From CAVSRC01 sp963730325 (lineage in GTDB: Bacteria; Pseudomonadota; Alphaproteobacteria; Rhizobiales; Kaistiaceae): DNA of 64,000 nt. Positions 7,669-16,098 of the stretch are shown here, one piece after another. Position numbers and translations under genes: made by a program. The stretch spans positions 372,001 to 436,000 of the forward strand of contig CAVSRC010000007.1 of assembly GCA_963730325.1 (NCBI GenBank). Reading direction: 5' to 3'. The notes under the pieces are model-generated. The model was not told where the DNA came from. It saw only the letters and a program-made list of their open reading frames with translations, and searched no databases. Each line of letters opens with the position of its first letter. Within the stretch, counting starts at the first letter, position 1.

Positions 7669-8304
7669 TCAGACGTAGCTGGCGATCTCGTCGAAGGCCA
7701 GCCGCGGGCTGCGCGGAAACAGCTTGCTGTGGTCGCCGTAGCCGATGTTGACCAGCACGTTCGACTTGATCGACGTGCCGGCGAAGAATTCCGCGTCGAC
7801 CTTGTCCTTGTCGAAGCCGCCCATGGGGCCCGTGTCGAGCCCGACGGCGCGCAACGCCAGGATCAGATAGGCGAGTTGGAGCGTGCCGTTCTGGCCGGCG
7901 GTCGCGGACGCCGCGTCGGCGTTGTTGGCGAACATCGGACGCACGTCCATGTGCGGGAACAGCCGCGGCAGGTGGTCGTGGAAGGCGAGGTCGTGGCCGA
8001 CGATGGCAGTGACCGGCGCCGACATGGTCTTGTCCACATTGCCGGGCGACAAAGCCGGCTTGAGCCGTGCCTTGGCTTCCTCGCTCTCGACGAAGATCAC
8101 GCGGAAGGGCGACGCATTGACGGCCGTCGGGCCGAGCTTGGCCAGCTCCACGGCCTCTTCGAGAAGGGCACGCGGCACCGGCTTGTCCAGCCAGCCGTTA
8201 TGGGTGCGGGCCTGGCGGAAGAGCTGGTCGAGCGCCGCGGCGCTGAGGTGCCCGTTGGCGGCTCCGGCCGGCTCGAATGCCCTCTGATTGACGATCTGGT
8301 TCAT
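7669..8304 (-). CDS. Nitroreductase-family protein, RutE-like malonic semialdehyde reductase
   Basis: A 211-residue FMN-dependent nitroreductase homologue. ARTHNGWLDKPVP (about 32-44), LGPTAVNASPFRVIFV (about 57-72) and GLDTGPMGGFD are typical of RutE, which reduces malonic semialdehyde to 3-hydroxypropionate in the pyrimidine-ring (Rut) pathway. No other rut genes are present, so this may be a stand-alone reductase for another aldehyde, enone or nitro compound. It is divergent from a LysR gene, which probably controls it. Confidence 0.85.
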   Translation of the reverse strand: MNQIVNQRAFEPAGAANGHLSAAALDQLFRQARTHNGWLDKPVPRALLEEAVELAKLGPTAVNASPFRVIFVESEEAKARLKPALSPGNVDKTMSAPVTAIVGHDLAFHDHLPRLFPHMDVRPMFANNADAASATAGQNGTLQLAYLILALRAVGLDTGPMGGFDKDKVDAEFFAGTSIKSNVLVNIGYGDHSKLFPRSPRLAFDEIASYV

Positions 8305-8419
8305 GGCTTCCCTCGTCTGAAAAACTGGACCCCGTGTCCGTGACCGGTATTTGGGGAGGCCCTTGCATCAGGAAAATCGGCCAAATATTGTTAGTATCCA
8401 TCAGATGGGGTGATCGAAC
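8305..8419. promoter_or_regulatory. Divergent promoter region, RutE-like gene / LysR
   Basis: 115 bases between divergent starts. An AT-rich segment CAAATATTG at about 8371-8379 stands out and is near-palindromic, as LysR sites often are. The precise operator cannot be assigned from sequence. Confidence 0.35.
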
Positions 8420-9388
8420 ATGCTCGATACCATGACCCTCGACCAGCTGAGGGCGCTGGAAGCGGTCGCCGAAACCGGCAGCTTTTCGGCCGCTGCACGC
8501 CGGCTCGGGCGGGTCCAGTCGGCGATCAGCCAGTCCATCCAGGCGCTTGAAACCAGCCTCGGGGTGGTGCTCTTCGACCGCTCGGGCAAGGTGCCGCAGC
8601 TCAACGACACCGGCCGCGTCGTGCTCGACGATGCGCGCAACCTGCTGCGCGGCGCCGAGGCGCTGAAGGCGCGGGCGGAGAGCATTGCGGAGGCGATCGA
8701 GCCGGAGCTGACCCTTGCCGTGGAGAGCATGTTTCCGATGAACGTGCTCACCGACGCGTTGAGGGCGCTGCAGGTGCGCTTTCCGCTCCTGCCGGTGACC
8801 GTCTACACGGAAGCGCTGGGCGGCGGCGAACAGCGGCTGCGCGAGGGGGCGGCGCGTATCGCATTCTATCCGCCCAACGCGGTGATGACGGAGAACCGGG
8901 AGTCGGAGTTCGTCGTCACCATCCCGACCGTGCCGGTGGTGGCGGCGGATCATCCGCTCGCCCACGAACCGGCGCCGCTATCGCGCGGCGTGCTGGAGCG
9001 ACAGGTGCAACTGGTGCTCACCGATCGCTCGCCGGTGAGCGCCGGGTTCAGTGCCGGCATTGTCAGCCACCGCACGTGGCGCTTCGCCGATCTCAACACG
9101 CGGCTGGAATTCCTGCTCGGCGGCTTCGGCTGGTGCAATATGCCGCTGCCGGCGGTGTTCGAGCACATCCAGGCGGGGCGGCTGAAGGTGCTCGACATCG
9201 CCCAGCACAATGCGCCCGAGTTCCGCATCCACGCCGTCTATCCGCGCGGGCGTGCGCCGGGAAAGGCGGGGCGCTGGCTGATCGACGAGATGCGGACGCG
9301 CGCCGCGGCTTGCGCGGCGCCGCTGGCCGAAGCCAAGGCGGCCGTCGATGTGTCGGCGCAGGCGGAGGCCGACGGCAGCGGGGTGTAG
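8420..9388 (+). CDS. LysR-family transcriptional regulator
   Basis: A 322-residue regulator. The N-terminal winged helix reads TLDQLRALEAVAETGSFSAAARRLG (residues 5-29) and continues QSAISQSIQALE, followed by a periplasmic-binding-protein-like effector domain. It is divergent from the RutE-like reductase and probably autoregulated. A second ATG at 8432 (MTLDQ) is an equally good start. The tail after about 290 is Ala-rich and low in complexity. Its stop is five bases from the end of the convergent aminotransferase. Confidence 0.92.
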   Translation: MLDTMTLDQLRALEAVAETGSFSAAARRLGRVQSAISQSIQALETSLGVVLFDRSGKVPQLNDTGRVVLDDARNLLRGAEALKARAESIAEAIEPELTLAVESMFPMNVLTDALRALQVRFPLLPVTVYTEALGGGEQRLREGAARIAFYPPNAVMTENRESEFVVTIPTVPVVAADHPLAHEPAPLSRGVLERQVQLVLTDRSPVSAGFSAGIVSHRTWRFADLNTRLEFLLGGFGWCNMPLPAVFEHIQAGRLKVLDIAQHNAPEFRIHAVYPRGRAPGKAGRWLIDEMRTRAAACAAPLAEAKAAVDVSAQAEADGSGV

Positions 9389-9393
9389 CGGGG

Positions 9394-10569
9394 TTACGTA
9401 TTCTTCTCCAGAAACACCCTGATGCGCTCGATGGCGCGTTCGATGTTCTCCGCCGAATTGGCGTAGGAGAGGCGCAGATACCCCTCGCCGAGGATGCCGA
9501 AATCGGGGCCGCCAATGGTGGCGACGCCAGCCTCTTCGAGAAGCGCGGTGGCGAGCGGCTTGGCCTTGTAGCCGGTCCCGGAAATGTTGGGGAAGGCGTA
9601 GAAGGCGCCCTTCGGCGTGGCGCAGCTGACGCCGGGGAGCGCGTTCATTCCCTCGACCACCAGCCGCCGCCGTTTGTCGAACGCGGCGACCATGGCGGCA
9701 ATCGAATCCTGCGGCCCGGTCAGCGCCGCCAGGCCGGCATATTGGGCGGCGGCGTTGACGCACGACCAGGCGTTGACCGCGAGCTTGCGGACGTGGTCGT
9801 AGAGCGGCGCCGGCCACACCGAATAGCCCATGCGCCAGCCGGTCATGGCATAGGTCTTCGACCAGCCGTCGAGCAGGATGAGGCGGTCGCGAATCTCCGG
9901 ATAGCTCAGCAGCGAGACGTGCTCCAGGCCGTCATAGGTCATCTGCCCGTAGATCTCGTCGGAGAGGATGGCGACGCCGGGGAAGCGGGCGAGGCCGGCG
10001 ACGAGTGCGTCGATCTCCGCCTTCGGCGTGACGCCGCCGGTCGGATTGGCCGGCGAATTGAGGATCATCAGCCGCGTCTCACGCGTGATCAGCGAGAGCG
10101 TCTCCTCGGCCGAGAAGGCGAAGGCGTTTTCCTCGCGGATCGGAATCGGCACCGGCCGCGCACCGGTGAACTCGATCATCGAGCGATAGATGGGAAAGCC
10201 GGGGTCGGGATAGAGGATGTCGGCGCCGGGCTCGCCGAACATCAGGATCGCGGCGAACATGGTGACCTTGCCGCCGGGCACGACGATTACCCGGTCGGGC
10301 GACACATCGACACCGAGACGGCGATGGATGTCGGCGGCGACCGCCTCGCGCAGCGGCAGGATGCCGGTTGCCGGCGTGTAGCCGTGGTGGCCGTCGCGCA
10401 GCGCCTTCACCGCCGCCTCGACGATGTGGTCGGGCGTGCGGAAGTCCGGCTGGCCAATGCCGAGATTGATGATGTCCTTGCCCTCGGCCGCAAGCGCGGT
10501 CGCCCGGGCGAGAACCGCGAAGGCGTTCTCTTCGCCGATGCGATCGAACCCGGCGATGGTATGGAGCAC
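9394..10569 (-). CDS. PLP-dependent aminotransferase, class I (AspC-like)
   Basis: A 391-residue fold-type I aminotransferase. It shows GIGQPDF (about 37-43), NSPANPTGG (about 171-179), DEIYGQM and the PLP lysine in SKTYAMTGWRMGY (about 236-248), with the substrate-carboxylate arginine expected in YLRLSYANS. It resembles aspartate, alanine or aromatic aminotransferases of subgroup I-gamma, but specificity is not readable. It stands alone on the minus strand and is divergent from the ICL/PEP-mutase-like gene, sharing a 114-base promoter region. Confidence 0.9.
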   Translation of the reverse strand: MLHTIAGFDRIGEENAFAVLARATALAAEGKDIINLGIGQPDFRTPDHIVEAAVKALRDGHHGYTPATGILPLREAVAADIHRRLGVDVSPDRVIVVPGGKVTMFAAILMFGEPGADILYPDPGFPIYRSMIEFTGARPVPIPIREENAFAFSAEETLSLITRETRLMILNSPANPTGGVTPKAEIDALVAGLARFPGVAILSDEIYGQMTYDGLEHVSLLSYPEIRDRLILLDGWSKTYAMTGWRMGYSVWPAPLYDHVRKLAVNAWSCVNAAAQYAGLAALTGPQDSIAAMVAAFDKRRRLVVEGMNALPGVSCATPKGAFYAFPNISGTGYKAKPLATALLEEAGVATIGGPDFGILGEGYLRLSYANSAENIERAIERIRVFLEKNT

Positions 10570-10683
10570 GGCGTTTCCCGTCCCGTTGTCGTTGATTTGG
10601 CCGGGAGATTAGGCGCATAAAACCGACGAAATCAAACCCGTTCGGGTGACCATCCGGCGCCGCGGTGGGACGGGGGAGGATCC

Positions 10684-11526
10684 ATGACGACGGTTTCTGA
10701 AAAACGCCGGGTCTTCCGGGCGCTACACGCGAGCGGCTGTTTCGTAATGCCCAACCCGTGGGATGTCGGCACGGCACGCTATCTGCAGCACCTCGGGTTC
10801 AAGGCGCTGGCGACGACCAGCTCGGGGGCCGCGTGGAGCCTCGGCCATGCCGATGGCGAGGTGCCGCTGGAGGCGATGCTCGACCACATCCGCACGATCG
10901 CGGAGGCAAGCGATGTGCCGCTCAATGCCGATTTCATGAACGGATACGGCGATTCGCCGGATGCGGTGGGCGAGAGCGTTCGCCGCTGCCTGGCGACCGG
11001 CGCGGCCGCCGTCTCGATCGAGGATCAGATTCCGCGGCAAAAGGCGCTGTACGACCTCGACCAGGCGGTCGACCGCATGCGGGCCGCGCGCGCGGCGATC
11101 GACGCGGATGGCGGCGAAGCTCTGCTGGTCGGGCGCTCGGAAGGCTTCGTCATCGGCCTTCCCGATCCGCTCAAGGAAACCATCCGCCGTCTTGTCGCCT
11201 TCGCCGAGGCCGGCGCCGATTGCCTCTATGCGCCGCACCTGAAAACCGCGGACCAGATCGCGGCGATCGTCAAGGCGGTCGCGCCCAAGCCGGTCAACGT
11301 GCTCGCCATCGGTCTCGGCGGGCTGACCGTCGCCGCTCTCGCCGAGCTCGGCGTGCGGCGCATCAGCGTCGGCGGCGTCATGGCGCGCATGGCGTGGGCC
11401 GGCCTCATGAAGTCGGCAAGGGAAATCGCCGATGCGGGCACGTTCACCGCCTTCGCCGATGCGGCGTCCGGTGCTGAGCTTGACCGGCTGTTCGCGGCCG
11501 CGCCGGAGCGGGGGCGCCATGACTGA
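10684..11526 (+). CDS. Isocitrate lyase/PEP mutase superfamily protein
   Basis: A 280-residue TIM-barrel protein. MPNPWDVGTARYLQ (about 22-35), NADFMNGYGD (about 80-89) and VSIEDQ (about 112-117) mark the ICL/PEPM superfamily, with the Mg2+-binding acids retained. The lyase signature K-K/R-C-G-H that follows EDQ in isocitrate and methylisocitrate lyases is absent (EDQIPRQKALYDL here), so it is probably not a classic lyase of that type. It may be a hydrolase or decarboxylase of an alpha-keto or hydroxy acid. The ATG has a strong GGGGGAGGA. Its stop overlaps the next gene by 8 bases, so translation is probably coupled. Confidence 0.85.
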   Translation: MTTVSEKRRVFRALHASGCFVMPNPWDVGTARYLQHLGFKALATTSSGAAWSLGHADGEVPLEAMLDHIRTIAEASDVPLNADFMNGYGDSPDAVGESVRRCLATGAAAVSIEDQIPRQKALYDLDQAVDRMRAARAAIDADGGEALLVGRSEGFVIGLPDPLKETIRRLVAFAEAGADCLYAPHLKTADQIAAIVKAVAPKPVNVLAIGLGGLTVAALAELGVRRISVGGVMARMAWAGLMKSAREIADAGTFTAFADAASGAELDRLFAAAPERGRHD

Positions 11527-12211
11527 GACAATCGACGGTTTGCCGATCGGCGACGTGGTCGATGCGACGCCGGCGATGCGGCCCGAGGCGGTGCGCCTCG
11601 ACGGCCGCTTCTGCCGGGTCGAGAAGCTCGATCTCGTCCGTCACGGGGAATCCCTGTGGCAGGGGCTGCACGGGCACGACCAGCTGTGGACCTATATGGG
11701 CTACGGCCCGTTCCCCGACGAGACGTCCTTCCTGCGCTGGATCGAGGAACGCGTGGTGCTGCTCGACCCGCTCTCCCTTGCCGTGGTCGACAAGACACGC
11801 GATCGCGCGGTGGGTATCGTCGCGCTGATGGAGATCCGCCCGGCGATGGGCGTCATCGAAATGGGCAACGTCGTCTACACGCCGCTGTTGCAGCGCACGC
11901 CCGTGGCGACCGAAGCGCAGTATCTGCTGGCGCGCCACGTCTTCGACGATCTCGGCTACCGGCGCTACGAGTGGAAGTGCAATGATCTGAACGCGGCGTC
12001 GCGGCAGGCGGCCGAGCGCCTCGGCTTCGTCTATGAGGGCACGTTCCGCCGGCACATGATCGTCAAGGGCCGCAACCGCGATACCGCATGGTATGCGATG
12101 ACCGACGGCGAATGGCCGGCGGTGAAGGCGGCCTTCGAGGCGTGGCTGGCGCCGGAGAATTTCGACGAAGCGGGCCGGCAGAAGCGCGGGCTCGCGGAAT
12201 TCAGGAACTGA
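11519..12211 (+). CDS. GNAT acetyltransferase (RimJ/RimL type)
   Basis: A 230-residue acetyltransferase of the COG1670 type. A beta-strand 4/5 region VIEMGNVVYTPLLQRTPVAT (about 118-137) and WKCNDLNAASRQAAERLGFVYEG (about 158-180) match the acetyl-CoA fold; the last motif is characteristic of RimJ/RimL-like enzymes. The substrate may be a protein N-terminus or a small amine and cannot be told. The start overlaps the preceding gene by 8 bases, and the next gene starts 14 bases after its stop, so it lies within a probable operon 10684-13980. Confidence 0.85.
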   Translation: MTETIDGLPIGDVVDATPAMRPEAVRLDGRFCRVEKLDLVRHGESLWQGLHGHDQLWTYMGYGPFPDETSFLRWIEERVVLLDPLSLAVVDKTRDRAVGIVALMEIRPAMGVIEMGNVVYTPLLQRTPVATEAQYLLARHVFDDLGYRRYEWKCNDLNAASRQAAERLGFVYEGTFRRHMIVKGRNRDTAWYAMTDGEWPAVKAAFEAWLAPENFDEAGRQKRGLAEFRN

Positions 12212-12225
12212 AGGAAACCGGACGC

Positions 12226-12978
12226 ATGGACAGATTGAAGGGCAAGCGCGCGCTGCTGACCGCTTGCGGCGCGGGCATCGGCCAGGCAACGGCAAAGCTC
12301 TTTGCGGCGGAGGGCGCCCATGTGATCGCCACCGACCTCAAGCCCGAACTGATGGCCGACCTCAAGGACCACGGCGTTGCCGAGACCCATGCGCTCAATG
12401 TGCGCGACACGGCGGCCGTGCGCGCCCTGGCGGAGAAGATCGGTCCGGTTGACGTGCTGTTCAATTGCGCCGGCTTCGTCCATCACGGCACGGTGCTGAC
12501 CGCGACGGAGGAGGATTTCGACTTCTCCTTCGACCTCAACGTCAAGGCGATGCACCGCACGATCAGCGCTTTCCTGCCGGGGATGCTCGACAAGGGGGGC
12601 GGCGCGATCGTCAACATGTCGTCGGTCGCCTCGTCGGTGGTGGGCGTACCGAATCGCTACCTCTACGGGGCCTCCAAGGCGGCGGTCATCGGGCTCACCA
12701 AGGCCGTGGCCAAGGATTTCGTCGGCCAGGGCATACGCGTCAATGCCATCTGCCCGGGCACCGTGCAGTCGCCGTCGCTCGACGGGCGCATCGCCGATCA
12801 GGCGAAGGCGCAGGGCAAGTCGATCGAGGAGATCCGCCAGTCCTTTGTCGACCGCCAGCCGATGGGGCGCGTGGGCAAGGCGGAAGAGATCGCTGCGCTT
12901 GTGGTCTACCTCGCCTCGGACGAGGCGGCCTACACCACCGGCCAGGTCCACGTCATCGACGGTGGCTGGTCGATATAG
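12226..12978 (+). CDS. SDR oxidoreductase, DHRS6-like
   Basis: A 250-residue classical short-chain dehydrogenase. The NAD-binding TACGAGIG (about 12-19), an acidic residue after beta2 (ATDLKPE, implying NAD over NADP), NCAGFVHHG, and catalytic Ser plus YGASK (about 145-149) are all present. The run FNCAGFVHHGTVL and the segments VNMSSVASSV and CPGTV.SPSL closely resemble human DHRS6 (BDH2) and its bacterial relatives, which oxidise small hydroxy or sugar acids. AAGGAAA precedes the ATG. Being next to denD favours a sugar-acid substrate. Confidence 0.85.
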   Translation: MDRLKGKRALLTACGAGIGQATAKLFAAEGAHVIATDLKPELMADLKDHGVAETHALNVRDTAAVRALAEKIGPVDVLFNCAGFVHHGTVLTATEEDFDFSFDLNVKAMHRTISAFLPGMLDKGGGAIVNMSSVASSVVGVPNRYLYGASKAAVIGLTKAVAKDFVGQGIRVNAICPGTVQSPSLDGRIADQAKAQGKSIEEIRQSFVDRQPMGRVGKAEEIAALVVYLASDEAAYTTGQVHVIDGGWSI

Positions 12979-12996
12979 GGGCGGCAGGGGTTCATC

Positions 12997-13980
12997 ATGC
13001 ACATTCTCATCATCGGTGCTGCCGGCATGGTCGGCGCCAAGCTCACGGCGCGGTTGATCGCCGACGGCAGCCTTGCCGGCAAGGCCATCGACAGGCTGAG
13101 CCTCGTCGACTGGGTCGAGCCGGTGCTGCCGGCTGACGCGCCTTTCCAAATCGATACGCAGGACCTCGATCTTGCCGCGCCCGGCGTGGCGGAGGCGCTG
13201 GTCGCCCCGCGCCCGGACGTGATCTTTCATCTCGCGGCCGTCGTCTCGGGCGAGGCGGAAGCCGATTTCGACAAGGGCTACCGGGTCAATCTCGACGGTA
13301 CGCGGCTGCTCTTCGAAGCGATCCGCAAGGCCGGCGACGGCTATTGCCCGAAGGTCGTGTTCACCTCGTCGCTGGCCGTGTTCGGAGCGCCGTTTCCCGA
13401 CGCCATCGGCGACGAGTTCTTCGTCACGCCGCTCACCTCTTACGGCACGCAGAAGGCGATGAGCGAACTGCTGCTTGCCGACTATACGCGGCGCGGCTTC
13501 ATGGATGGCGTCGGCATCCGCCTGCCGACCATCTGCGTTCGCCCCGGCAAACCCAACAAGGCGGCCTCGGGCTTCTTTTCCGGCATCATCCGCGAACCGC
13601 TCAATGGCCAGGAGGCGGTCCTGCCGGTCGGTGAGGACGTGCGCCACTGGGTTGCCAGCCCACGATCGGCGGTGGGCTTCCTCATTCATGGCGCGGAACT
13701 GGATGGCGAAAAGCTCGGGCCCCGGCGTAACCTCTCCATGCCGGGCGTTTCGGTGACGGTGGGCGAGCAGATCGAAGCCCTGCGCAAGGTGGCGGGCAAG
13801 GCGGTGGCAGCGCGCATCCGCCATGAGCCCGACCCGGTGATCATGGGCATCGTCGGCGGATGGGCGCCGGCCTACGTCCCCGAGCGGGCGCTGGCGCTGG
13901 GCTTCCGCGCCGAGAGCAGCTTCGAGGAGATCATCCGCGCCCACATCGAGGACGAACGCGGCGGAACCTGGGTGAAGTAG
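12997..13980 (+). CDS. denD: D-erythronate dehydrogenase-like SDR (DenD)
   Basis: A 327-residue extended-type SDR. The nucleotide loop is GAAGMVG (about 7-13), with FHLAAVVSGEAEADFDKGYRVNLDGT (about 74-99), a catalytic Thr-Ser-Ser stretch (FTSSLAVFG) and YGTQK. The VVSGEAE and RLPTICVRPGKPNKAASGF segments are typical of DenD, which oxidises D-erythronate at C2 in four-carbon acid catabolism. The usual partners (OtnK kinase, OtnC aldolase, OtnI) are not nearby, so the pathway must be completed elsewhere or the substrate differs. It ends the 10684-13980 operon. Confidence 0.82.
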   Translation: MHILIIGAAGMVGAKLTARLIADGSLAGKAIDRLSLVDWVEPVLPADAPFQIDTQDLDLAAPGVAEALVAPRPDVIFHLAAVVSGEAEADFDKGYRVNLDGTRLLFEAIRKAGDGYCPKVVFTSSLAVFGAPFPDAIGDEFFVTPLTSYGTQKAMSELLLADYTRRGFMDGVGIRLPTICVRPGKPNKAASGFFSGIIREPLNGQEAVLPVGEDVRHWVASPRSAVGFLIHGAELDGEKLGPRRNLSMPGVSVTVGEQIEALRKVAGKAVAARIRHEPDPVIMGIVGGWAPAYVPERALALGFRAESSFEEIIRAHIEDERGGTWVK

Positions 13981-14002
13981 GGCGGCGGGCGTGCCCCGCT
14001 TC

Positions 14003-14093
14003 AATCCTCATGGTGAGGAGCGAGCGCAGCGAGCCTCGAACCACGAGGCCCATCCTTCGAGGCCCGCCCTTCGGCGGGCACCTCAGGATGAGG
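14003..14093. repeat. Composite palindromic intergenic repeat
   Basis: Contains CCTCATGGTGAGGAGCGAGC, then GAGCCTCGAACCACGAGG, then a hairpin GCCCGCC-CTTC-GGCGGGC inside an outer pair CATCCTTCGAGG...CCTCAGGATG. This block is a well-known kind of repeat between Rhizobiales genes. It lies between two convergent genes and can serve as a two-way terminator. Confidence 0.7.
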
Positions 14094-14111
14094 GCTGGCT
14101 TGCTGCTGGCG

Positions 14112-15074
14112 TCAACCCTTCGCCTTCCACGGCGTTTCCGGCACCGGGGTCAGCGGTTTGCCGGCGGCGAACCAGCTCGTGAGGTTGTCGACGCAGAGCT
14201 GGCCCATGGCGTCGCGGGTATGGACCGACGCCGAGCCGACATGGGGCAGCAGAACGGCGTTGTCGAGCGCCATCAGCTCGGCCGGCACGTTGGGCTCGTC
14301 GGCGAACACGTCGAGACCGGCGGCGTGAATCGTGCCGTCCTTCAGCGCGGCGATCAGCGCTGCCTCGTCGACGACGCTGCCGCGCCCGACATTGACGAAG
14401 ACGCCGCGCGCCCCGAGCGCCCTGAACACACTGGCGTCGATCAGCTTCTCGGTATGGCGGTTGCCGGGCAGCACGCTGATCAGCGTGTCGACGTCCTTCG
14501 CCATGCGGGCGATGTCGGGGTAATGGCGGTAGGCAATGTCCTCGCGCTTGGTGCGGTTGTGATAGACGACCGGAACCCGCATGGCGTCGAGCCGGCGGGC
14601 GATGGCGAGGCCGATGCGCCCGAGGCCGGCGATGCCGACCGTGCGGTCGCGCAGGGTCGCCGGCGTCAGGCGATAGGGGCCCTCGACCGGCCACTTGCCG
14701 GCGTGCAGGTGGCGCTCCGCGGCGGAGAGTTCGCGCACCGTCATCAGCAGGAGGCCGAGCGTGGTGTCGGCGACCTCCTCGGTGAGCACGTCCGGCGTAT
14801 TGGTGACGATGACGCCCTGCGCCGCACAGGTGGCGAGGTCGATGCCGTCATAGCCGACGCCGAAATTGGCAATGATTTCGAGCTGGGGCAGGCTTTTGAT
14901 CAAAGCGCCGTCGATGGCGAAATGGCCGCCACGGGCAATACCGCGGGTGCGCGCCGCCACTGCCGGCGGAATCGTCTCGCCGTGGCTTGGCCGATGGACG
15001 GCGAAGGTCTCGTCGAGCGAGCCTTGCGTCTTTGCCGGCAGGTCGCCGGCAGCAATCACGTCGATCTTGGGCAA
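14112..15074 (-). CDS. D-2-hydroxyacid dehydrogenase (glyoxylate/hydroxypyruvate reductase type)
   Basis: A 320-residue NAD(P)-dependent D-isomer-specific dehydrogenase. It has NFGVGYDGID (about 70-79), the Rossmann loop GLGRIGLAIARRL (about 151-163) and catalytic Arg in NVGRGSVVDE, Glu in DEPNVP and His in LPHVGSAS. No ATG fits. A TTG at 15074 preceded by GGGAGG is the best start (first residues LPKIDVIAAG). It probably interconverts a 2-oxoacid and a D-2-hydroxyacid, possibly as part of the same sugar-acid pathway as DenD, with which it is convergent. Confidence 0.88.
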   Translation of the reverse strand: MPKIDVIAAGDLPAKTQGSLDETFAVHRPSHGETIPPAVAARTRGIARGGHFAIDGALIKSLPQLEIIANFGVGYDGIDLATCAAQGVIVTNTPDVLTEEVADTTLGLLLMTVRELSAAERHLHAGKWPVEGPYRLTPATLRDRTVGIAGLGRIGLAIARRLDAMRVPVVYHNRTKREDIAYRHYPDIARMAKDVDTLISVLPGNRHTEKLIDASVFRALGARGVFVNVGRGSVVDEAALIAALKDGTIHAAGLDVFADEPNVPAELMALDNAVLLPHVGSASVHTRDAMGQLCVDNLTSWFAAGKPLTPVPETPWKAKG

Positions 15075-15150
15075 ATGGGTGCCTCCCGGAGGATGGGGGA
15101 AGGAGTTTAGCCGCGCGCGGCGCGGCCGCAAGGGCCGGTGGCCTTCCCGG

Positions 15151-16062
15151 TCAGCGGTCGCGGCGGACGCGTTCGCGATAGAGGGCGTAGAGGCCGCTGG
15201 CGACGATCAGGGCGGCGCCGATCAGCGTGGCGGAACCGGGGACATCGCCGAAGACGAGATAGCCGAGCACGATCATCCAGATCAACTGCGTGTAGTTGAA
15301 AGGCGCCAGCACCGTCGGTGGTGCATCGCGGTGGGCGACGATCAGAAACCAGTGGCCGACGCCGCCGGCAATGCCGGTGCCGACCAGCGCCGCGGCGACC
15401 AGCCAGGTCGGCGGCGCGACGCCGACGGACGGCAGGACGGGCGTCAACGCAACGGTGGCCAGCGCCGCGGAATAGACGAGCATCCCGGCGGGGCTGTCGC
15501 TGGTCGAAAGGACGCGGGTGGAGAGGGAATAGCCGGCGTAGCAGAGCGCGCCGCCGAGGGAAAAGAGAACCGCCGGATTGAACTGCGAAGGCTCGGGCTG
15601 AATGACGATGAGCACGCCGATGAAGCCGACGGCGACGGCGGCCCAGCGTCGCGGACCCGGCCATTCGCCGAGGACCGGGCCGGCGAGCGCGGTGGCCAGC
15701 AGCGGGCCGGCGAACATGATCGATGCGGTGACGGCCAGGGGCAGATAACGGATGGCGAAGAAGTTCAGAACAGTGGTGACGAGGAGGAAGGAAGCGCGCC
15801 AGAACTGCAGCCAGGGCCGCCGTGTGGCGTAGTCCGACCAGTGCCGCCACGGCCGCAACACCACCACGGCGATGACCAGATTGACGGCATAGCGGACCCA
15901 GGCGATCTCGAGCGACGGCACGCCGCGGGCGGCGGCATATTTGGCCATGGTGTCGAGCAGGGCGAAGCAGAAGACGGCGGCCAGGATCAACGCGATGCCG
16001 CGCACGCGCACGGCCGTCTCCTCGGGGGTGAGCTGCGGATGGTGTGCGCTCACAGTCGGCAT
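15151..16062 (-). CDS. EamA/DMT-superfamily transporter
   Basis: A 303-residue inner-membrane protein with about ten hydrophobic segments in two EamA repeats (about 15-145 and 155-290). The end of the first repeat, GPLLATALAGPVLGEWPGPRRW, is typical. These carriers move amino acids, metabolites or drugs, and the substrate is unknown. It lies between the hydroxyacid dehydrogenase and the FabG-like SDR on the same strand (gaps of 76 and 36 bases). A shared transcript and a metabolite-export role are plausible. Confidence 0.87.
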   Translation of the reverse strand: MPTVSAHHPQLTPEETAVRVRGIALILAAVFCFALLDTMAKYAAARGVPSLEIAWVRYAVNLVIAVVVLRPWRHWSDYATRRPWLQFWRASFLLVTTVLNFFAIRYLPLAVTASIMFAGPLLATALAGPVLGEWPGPRRWAAVAVGFIGVLIVIQPEPSQFNPAVLFSLGGALCYAGYSLSTRVLSTSDSPAGMLVYSAALATVALTPVLPSVGVAPPTWLVAAALVGTGIAGGVGHWFLIVAHRDAPPTVLAPFNYTQLIWMIVLGYLVFGDVPGSATLIGAALIVASGLYALYRERVRRDR

Positions 16063-16098
16063 TCTGCCGGCGCGAGATGCGCGGGCGAGCGTGCGTCC

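Noticed and set aside
12031..14004. A 657-residue minus-strand ORF across the acetyltransferase, SDR and DenD genes
   Set aside because: It covers three well-identified plus-strand genes and consists of His/Arg/Asp-rich sequence typical of antisense frames in GC-rich DNA.
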